A DNA stretch of 64,000 nucleotides from Mycolicibacterium sp. P9-22 (GTDB taxonomy: Bacteria; Actinomycetota; Actinomycetes; Mycobacteriales; Mycobacteriaceae), in the NCBI RefSeq assembly GCF_008329585.1, contig NZ_NPKP01000012.1, positions 124,001 through 188,000 on the forward strand, written 5' to 3'. A model generated the notes under the pieces. That model did no database searches. It saw nothing but the letters and a program-made list of their open reading frames with translations, and had not been told where the DNA came from. A program made the translations under genes and the position numbers. This document shows positions 58,552-64,000 of this stretch, piece after piece (position 1 is the first letter of the stretch; each line of letters starts with the position of its first letter).

Positions 58552-59489
58552 ACGCCGCGGGACGATTGGCCGTCTTCGGCGCGGGATTGGCCGTGGCATT
58601 CGGTGCTGCGTACACCACCGCTGCGGCCATCGCGCCCGACGTACCGGCGGCCGCCGGCCGGGAGAGCGCCGCCGCAGAAAGCCATCCCGTGAGCGAGACA
58701 GCACCTGCCGCGCCCGCTGACGAGGCCGGACTGTCGCTCGCAAATGGCGGGTATCAACTGTCCCCGGTGCAGGCACCGGGGACGGTCGGTGCCCGCGGAG
58801 CGCTGAGCTTCGCGATCCTGGACGAGACCGGCCAGGCGCTGCGCGATTACCAGACGGTGCACGACAAGCAACTGCACCTGATCGTCGTGCGTTCTGACGG
58901 CGGCCATTTCGCCCACGTGCATCCACAGCTGGACCGTGACAGCGGCGAGTGGTCGATACCGTGGAATTGGGATGCCGCAGGCACCTACCGGGTGTTCGCG
59001 GATTTCACGCCCGCAGGTGGCGGCCAACTGACGCTCACGCGCACCGTCGATGTGCCCGGGACGTTCAGCCCATCGGCACCGATCGGTGTCCGCACGGTCG
59101 ACCACGTCGCCGGCTACACCGTCGAGCTGGACGGGACCCTGGCGGCAGGGACCTCGAGCCAACTCACCGCTCGGATCTCCCGGGACGGCCGACCGGTGAC
59201 AGCGCTGCAACCGTATCTGGGAGCCTTCGGGCACCTTGTCGCGTTACGTGACGGCGATCTGGCCTATCTGCACGTACACCCCGAAGGAAATGAGCCGTCA
59301 CCGGGGGACAGCGGCGGGCCCACGGTGGCGTTTGCGGCCACCGCCCCTACCGCGGGCCGCTACCTGCTCTACCTCGACTTCCGAGTACAGGACACGGTGC
59401 ACACCGCCGCATTCGTGGTGGATGCCACCTACGGCGGCGACGCATCCAAGCCCGACGGTTCACCCGACGCCGGGCACAGCGGGCATTGA
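58548..59489 (+). CDS. Exported His-rich protein of the copper operon
   Basis: A 313-residue protein with an N-terminal signal or anchor (residues 1-32: RLAVFGAGLAVAFGAAYTTAAAIA) and an exported part rich in beta-strand-like sequence. His clusters are notable: HDKQLHLIVV, GGHFAHVHP, GAFGHLVALRDGDLAYLHVHP and a final GHSGH. These two similar blocks suggest an internal duplication and metal binding. Genes of this type occur between HMA-domain and P-type ATPase genes in actinobacterial copper operons, but I know no established function. The start overlaps copZ as ATGA, which ties it to copper handling. Confidence 0.75.
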   Translation: MNAAGRLAVFGAGLAVAFGAAYTTAAAIAPDVPAAAGRESAAAESHPVSETAPAAPADEAGLSLANGGYQLSPVQAPGTVGARGALSFAILDETGQALRDYQTVHDKQLHLIVVRSDGGHFAHVHPQLDRDSGEWSIPWNWDAAGTYRVFADFTPAGGGQLTLTRTVDVPGTFSPSAPIGVRTVDHVAGYTVELDGTLAAGTSSQLTARISRDGRPVTALQPYLGAFGHLVALRDGDLAYLHVHPEGNEPSPGDSGGPTVAFAATAPTAGRYLLYLDFRVQDTVHTAAFVVDATYGGDASKPDGSPDAGHSGH

Positions 59490-59522
59490 CCCACATCGTG
59501 CACAACGTGAAACGGAGCTTCC

Positions 59523-61802
59523 ATGACGACCTCTGCACCGGTATCCACCGCGAGCATCGAGCTTCAGATCGGCGGCATGACGTGCGCGTCCTGCGCCAAC
59601 CGAATTGAGCGCAAGCTCAACAAGATCGGCGGCGTCACCGCGGCGGTCAACTACGCGACAGAGAAGGCGACCATCACCGTGCCCGACGGGTACGACTCGG
59701 CGCAGCTGATCAAAGCGGTGGAGGAGACCGGCTACACCGCCACGCTGGCGGTGGCCTCGGCTGAATCCGCAGCCGAAACAACCGGTGGCGGTGACGATCC
59801 GGAATTGCACGCACTGCGCGTGCGCCTCATCGCTGCCACCGCGCTGACGGTGCCGGTCATCGCGATGGCGATGGTCCCCGCGTTGCAGTTCAACTACTGG
59901 CAGTGGGCTTCACTGACCTTGGCGGCGCCGGTCGTCGTGTGGGCGGCATGGCCATTTCATCGGGCGGCATGGGCCAACCTGCGCCACGGCGCAGCCACCA
60001 TGGACACCTTGATTTCGATGGGCACCCTGTCGGCTTTCCTCTGGTCGCTCTACGCCCTGTTTCTGGGGACCGCCGGTGCCGCGGGAATGACGCATCCCTT
60101 CACATTCACCCTGGCACCCTCGCACGGTGCGGCCAACATCTACCTCGAAGTCGCCGCCGGTGTGACGACGTTCATCCTGGCCGGTCGCTATTTCGAGAAA
60201 CGGTCCAAGCGGCAGGCCGGTGCGGCGCTGCGCGCGCTGTTGGAGCTGGGCGCGAAAGAGGTTTCAGTGCTGCGCGACGGCACCGAGACGAAAATCCCCG
60301 TCGACGCCCTGGCGGTCGGGGACCAGTTCGTCGTGCGGCCCGGAGAAAAGATCGCCACCGACGGCGTCGTGGTGTCCGGGAGCTCCGCGGTCGACGCGTC
60401 GATGCTGACCGGTGAATCGGTGCCGGTGGAAGTCGGCGTCGGTGATGCCGTGGTGGGTGCGACCGTCAATGCCGGTGGCCGGCTCGTTGTGCGCGCCGGT
60501 CGTGTCGGCACCGACACCCAGCTGGCCCAGATGGCGCGGCTGGTCGAGAAGGCCCAGACCGGCAAGGCCGAGGTCCAGCGCCTGGCTGATCGCATCTCCG
60601 GGGTCTTCGTGCCGATCGTGATCGGCGTCGCCGTGATCACCCTCGGCGGATGGCTCGGCGCGGGATACCCGGTCGCGTCGGCGTTCACCGCCGCCGTCGC
60701 GGTGCTGGTGATCGCCTGCCCCTGCGCGCTCGGATTGGCCACCCCGACAGCCCTTCTCGTCGGAACCGGACGCGGTGCGCAGATGGGCATTCTGATCAAG
60801 GGACCCGAAGTCCTGGAGTCCACCCGCAAGATCGACACCGTGGTGCTGGACAAGACGGGCACCGTCACCACCGGGAGGATGACCCTCGTCGAGGTGATAA
60901 CAGCACCTGAAACCGACCGCACGGAGCTACTGCGGCTGGGCGGCGCCATCGAGGACGCCTCCGAACACCCCATCGCCCAGGCCATCGCCACCGCGGCCAG
61001 AGACGCAACGGGAACGCTGCCGTCGGTCGAGGATTTCGCGAACGTCGAAGGAAAGGGCGTGCAGGGCGTGGTGGACGGGCATGCCGTGGTCGTCGGCCGG
61101 GAGACGCTGCTGGCCGATTGGGCACAACACCTCGATCCCGAACTGGCACGGGCCAAAGCCCGCGCAGAAGCCGAGGGAAAGACCGTCGTGGCTGTCGGCT
61201 GGGACGGACAGGCCCGCGGAATCTTCGTGATCGCGGACACCGTCAAACCGACCAGCGCACAAGCGATTGCCCAGATGCGGGAGATCGGTCTGACGCCCGT
61301 GTTGCTCACCGGGGACAATGCCGCCGTTGCCCGTCGCATCGCCGACGAAGTCGGAATCGACACCGTGATCGCCGAAGTCCTGCCCGAAGGCAAGGTCGAT
61401 GTCATCACCGGCCTGCAGCGTCAAGGCAAGACCGTGGCGATGGTCGGCGACGGGGTCAACGACGCCGCAGCTCTGGCACAGGCGGATCTCGGCCTGGCCA
61501 TGGGTACCGGCACCGATGTGGCGATCGAAGCGTCCGACATCACGCTGGTGCGCGGCGACCTACGCAGCGCCGTCGACGCTATCCGCCTGTCGCGCAAGAC
61601 ACTATCGACGATCAAGACCAACCTCTTCTGGGCATTCGCCTACAACGTGGCGGCAATTCCGGTCGCAGCGCTGGGCATGCTCAACCCGATGCTGGCCGGC
61701 GCCGCGATGGCCTTCTCCAGCGTCTTCGTCGTGGGGAACAGCCTGCGGCTGCGCGGTTTCTCCAGCATCTCACCGCAGCCGGCCGAGGAAGGAAACCGAT
61801 GA
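59523..61802 (+). CDS. copA: Copper-exporting P1B-type ATPase CopA
   Basis: A 759-residue P1B-1 pump for Cu(I). One N-terminal HMA domain with GMTCASC (Cys21, Cys24), six to eight helices, actuator TGES, the transmembrane metal motif CPC at 399-401 (VIACPCALGLATPTAL), phosphorylation Asp443 in DKTGT, SEHP loop and hinge GDGVNDAAAL. It moves Cu(I) out of the cytosol with ATP. It starts 33 bp after the His-rich protein gene with a GGAG ribosome site. Its stop overlaps the csoR start by 4 bp, so pump and repressor are made together. Confidence 0.95.
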   Translation: MTTSAPVSTASIELQIGGMTCASCANRIERKLNKIGGVTAAVNYATEKATITVPDGYDSAQLIKAVEETGYTATLAVASAESAAETTGGGDDPELHALRVRLIAATALTVPVIAMAMVPALQFNYWQWASLTLAAPVVVWAAWPFHRAAWANLRHGAATMDTLISMGTLSAFLWSLYALFLGTAGAAGMTHPFTFTLAPSHGAANIYLEVAAGVTTFILAGRYFEKRSKRQAGAALRALLELGAKEVSVLRDGTETKIPVDALAVGDQFVVRPGEKIATDGVVVSGSSAVDASMLTGESVPVEVGVGDAVVGATVNAGGRLVVRAGRVGTDTQLAQMARLVEKAQTGKAEVQRLADRISGVFVPIVIGVAVITLGGWLGAGYPVASAFTAAVAVLVIACPCALGLATPTALLVGTGRGAQMGILIKGPEVLESTRKIDTVVLDKTGTVTTGRMTLVEVITAPETDRTELLRLGGAIEDASEHPIAQAIATAARDATGTLPSVEDFANVEGKGVQGVVDGHAVVVGRETLLADWAQHLDPELARAKARAEAEGKTVVAVGWDGQARGIFVIADTVKPTSAQAIAQMREIGLTPVLLTGDNAAVARRIADEVGIDTVIAEVLPEGKVDVITGLQRQGKTVAMVGDGVNDAAALAQADLGLAMGTGTDVAIEASDITLVRGDLRSAVDAIRLSRKTLSTIKTNLFWAFAYNVAAIPVAALGMLNPMLAGAAMAFSSVFVVGNSLRLRGFSSISPQPAEEGNR

Positions 61803-62128
61803 CGACCACCGAAGACACCGATCACTGCTCGACACCGGGTGCAGACCACCACGGGTATATCACCGACAAGGACAGATACCTGGCGCGGTTGAAGCGCATC
61901 GAGGGTCAGGCCCGCGGCATCAGCCGAATGGTCGAGGACGACCGGTACTGCATCGACATCCTGACCCAGGTGGATGCGCTGACCAAGGCGCTGCAAGGGG
62001 TGGCGCTCGCGCTGCTCGATGACCACCTGAGGCACTGCGTACGCAACGCAGCGGCCGCCGGGGGACCGGCGGCCGACGCCAAACTGACCGAAGCATCAGA
62101 GGCAATCGCCCGCCTGGTGCGGTCCTAG
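61799..62128 (+). CDS. csoR: CsoR copper-sensing repressor
   Basis: A 109-residue CsoR/RcnR-family protein. The Cu(I) triad Cys51-His76-Cys80 (YCIDIL, DDHLRHC) keeps the exact spacing of M. tuberculosis CsoR (36/61/65, offset 15). The N-terminal 20 residues form a His/Asp-rich extension (DTDHCSTPGADHHGY). Helix 1 is YLARLKRIEGQARGISRMVEDDRY. ATG 61799 overlaps the copA stop as ATGA; the open frame upstream is within copA. It should bind the two ATACCC-N5-GGGTAT sites before copZ and release them on copper binding, so it is autoregulated. Confidence 0.93.
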   Translation: MTTTEDTDHCSTPGADHHGYITDKDRYLARLKRIEGQARGISRMVEDDRYCIDILTQVDALTKALQGVALALLDDHLRHCVRNAAAAGGPAADAKLTEASEAIARLVRS

Positions 62129-62145
62129 CGAGCTCAAGGACAGAC

Positions 62146-64000
62146 ATGACGAACCATCATGACCACACGGCATTGGCCGGCGCTGACGGACACACCGGGC
62201 ACCACGGCGGCGGTACGAACCACGCCGGCCACGGAGACCATGTCGCTCAGTTCCGGAAACTGTTCTGGCTCAACCTGATCATCGCTGTACCCGTGGTGGC
62301 ATTCTCGTCCATGTTCGCAATGCTCGTCGGCTATGACATCCCGGACTTCGCCGGTGCGCAATGGGTCGCGCCGCTGCTCGGCACGGTCATGTACCTCGTC
62401 GGCGGCCGTCCCTTCCTGACCGGCGCCGTCAGTGAAATCCGTTCCCGCAAACCGGGAATGATGCTGCTCATCGGGCTGGCGATCACCGTCGCGTTCCTGG
62501 CGTCCTGGGGCGCGAGCCTGGGCGTGTTGCACCACGAACTCGAATTCTGGTGGGAACTGGCACTGCTCATCGTCATCATGCTGCTGGGGCACTGGGTCGA
62601 GATGCGTTCGCTGGCCCAGACGACATCGGCGCTGGACTCGCTGGCCGCCCTGCTGCCCGACGAAGCCGAGAAGGTCGATGGCGAGCGCACCGTCACGGTA
62701 TCCCCGGCCGATCTGCAGGTCGGCGACGTGGTGGTGATCCGGCCCGGCGGGAGTGTTCCGGCAGACGGGACGATCGTCGACGGGCGCGCGGACATGGACG
62801 AGTCGATGGTCACCGGTGAATCCCGGCCCGTCGCCAGGGGAGTCGGAGAATCCGTGACAGCCGGCACGGTCGCCACCGATTCCGGTCTGCGAGTGAAGAT
62901 CACCGCAACCGGTGAAGACACTGCCCTGGCCGGTATCCAACGCCTGGTGACCGAGGCGCAGAACTCATCGTCACGCGCTCAGCGCCTCGCCGATCGCGCC
63001 GCCGGCTGGCTCTTCTGGTTCGCGGTCCTCACCGCCGCCATTACCGCGGTCATCTGGGCCGCTGCCGGGGACCCGGACGCCTCGGTCGTGCGGGCGATCA
63101 CCGTCCTCGTCATCGCCTGCCCGCACGCACTGGGCTTGGCCATCCCGCTGGTGGTCTCGATCGCCACCGAGCGTGCCGCACGCGGCGGCGTCCTGATCAA
63201 GGATCGGCTCGCGCTGGAAGGCATGCGCACCGTGGATGCGGTGTTGTTCGACAAGACCGGCACCCTCACCAAGGGCGAACCCACCGTCACTGCCGTCGAG
63301 ACCGTCGGCGGACTCGACGAAACAACCGTCTTGGCCCTGGCCGCCGCAGCCGAAACCGACAGCGAGCACCCGCTGGCCAAGGCCATCGTCAGAGCCGCCG
63401 CCGACCGCGACCTCGACGTACCGCGCGCCACCGGCTTCTCCTCGTCGCCGGCCGTGGGTGTCACCGCGACCGTCGACGGGCACGAGGTGCGGGTGGGCGG
63501 CCCGCGCCTGCTCGAAGAACTCAATGCAACCGAAATCCGCAGCGCCGCACAATGGCGCGAGAACGGGGCCATCATTCTGCACGTGGTCCGGGACGGCGGC
63601 GTGATCGGCGGACTGAGCCTGGCCGATGAGATCCGCACCGAATCTCGCGAGGCCGTCGACGCGTTGCACGAGCTCGGCGTCGAAGTGGTCATGATCACCG
63701 GTGATGCCGAGGCCGTTGCCAACGCTGTCGGACACGAACTGGGGATAGACCGCGTCTTCGCCGGGGTTCGGCCAGAAGACAAGGCGTCCAAAGTCTCTGC
63801 GCTGCAACGCGAAGGTAAGAAGGTCGCGATGGTCGGTGATGGTGTCAACGACGCGCCGGCCCTGGCCCAGGCCGATGTCGGCATCGCGATCGGTGCGGGC
63901 ACCGATGTCGCGATCGCGTCCGCCGGCGTGATCCTGGCCAGCTCCGACCCGCGTTCGGTGCTTTCGGTGATCGAACTGTCGCGCGCCACGTATCGCAAGA
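62146..64000 (+). CDS. CopB-type P1B ATPase, 3' end outside window
   Basis: At least 618 residues; the frame is open to the window end. The N-terminus is His-rich (MTNHHDHTALAGADGHTGHHG) with no HMA domain. The transmembrane metal motif is CPH (325-327, VIACPHALGLAIPLVV), as in the CopB / P1B-3 group that moves Cu(II) or Ag(I)/Cu(I); TGES, the phosphorylation Asp369 in DKTGT, SEHP and GDGVNDAPAL are intact. It lies 17 bp after csoR with AAGGA at 62136-62140. It complements CopA rather than duplicating it; the exact ion cannot be told. Confidence 0.92.
   Translation, partial: MTNHHDHTALAGADGHTGHHGGGTNHAGHGDHVAQFRKLFWLNLIIAVPVVAFSSMFAMLVGYDIPDFAGAQWVAPLLGTVMYLVGGRPFLTGAVSEIRSRKPGMMLLIGLAITVAFLASWGASLGVLHHELEFWWELALLIVIMLLGHWVEMRSLAQTTSALDSLAALLPDEAEKVDGERTVTVSPADLQVGDVVVIRPGGSVPADGTIVDGRADMDESMVTGESRPVARGVGESVTAGTVATDSGLRVKITATGEDTALAGIQRLVTEAQNSSSRAQRLADRAAGWLFWFAVLTAAITAVIWAAAGDPDASVVRAITVLVIACPHALGLAIPLVVSIATERAARGGVLIKDRLALEGMRTVDAVLFDKTGTLTKGEPTVTAVETVGGLDETTVLALAAAAETDSEHPLAKAIVRAAADRDLDVPRATGFSSSPAVGVTATVDGHEVRVGGPRLLEELNATEIRSAAQWRENGAIILHVVRDGGVIGGLSLADEIRTESREAVDALHELGVEVVMITGDAEAVANAVGHELGIDRVFAGVRPEDKASKVSALQREGKKVAMVGDGVNDAPALAQADVGIAIGAGTDVAIASAGVILASSDPRSVLSVIELSRATYRK

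Overview
The window reads as chromosomal DNA of a rapidly growing mycobacterium (Mycolicibacterium type). The evidence is high GC throughout, a complete ergothioneine operon, a mycofactocin-dependent methanol dehydrogenase locus, a block matching the Rv3688c-Rv3695 gene order of M. tuberculosis (recalled, not searched), and many 4-bp ATGA/GTGA gene overlaps. Several promoters look leaderless, with a TANNNT -10 box 6-8 nt before the start codon. I saw no rRNA, tRNA, IS element, integrase, CRISPR array or origin.

Left part (1-28.5 kb): four cell-envelope or secreted proteins (DUF4185 fragment, a one-pass membrane protein, a lipoprotein, a PknH_C-like secreted protein), then egtABCDE. A D-xylose block follows: ROK repressor and xylulokinase on the minus strand; xylose isomerase, a three-part ABC importer and an acyl-CoA dehydrogenase on the plus strand. 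Next is an alcohol-oxidation block: methanol dehydrogenase mno, a MoxR ATPase, a VWA protein, an ErcA-like iron alcohol dehydrogenase, the two-component pair mnoS-mnoR, and convergent mftM (mycofactocin methyltransferase). A 16-bp motif based on CTACCCGATCGGGTAG occurs upstream of mno, of the alcohol dehydrogenase and of mftM, and is the best candidate for the MnoR site. A minus-strand run of MHS transporter, methyltransferase, GCS2-family ligase and methyltransferase follows and looks like an uncharacterised small-molecule pathway.

Middle part (28.5-47.7 kb): two PadR regulators with their own inverted repeats, a carotenoid-cleavage-type oxygenase, a secreted Ala/Pro/Glu-rich protein, a DUF1772 membrane protein, and a TetR-MFS efflux pair behind a near-ideal operator. 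Then comes the RDD / SpoIIM / DUF58 / MoxR / DUF4350 / DUF4129 / membrane-protein / YqeY block, with a large PknK-type kinase and a YjbR protein placed between SpoIIM and DUF58.

Right part (47.7-64 kb): a thioesterase, an aldehyde dehydrogenase, an AnsP-like permease, a soluble Ser/Thr kinase divergent from a stand-alone cytochrome oxidase subunit I (ctaD), a DUF305 lipoprotein, an OmpR-type two-component system, an NlpC/P60 endopeptidase, and a copper operon (copZ, His-rich secreted protein, copA, csoR, copB cut by the window end) behind two tandem ATACCC-N5-GGGTAT sites of CsoR type.

Together the genes cover redox buffering (ergothioneine), oxidation of methanol and other alcohols through mycofactocin, pentose use, and copper and respiration homeostasis. 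All functions are inferred from motifs and remembered family knowledge; no database search was possible.
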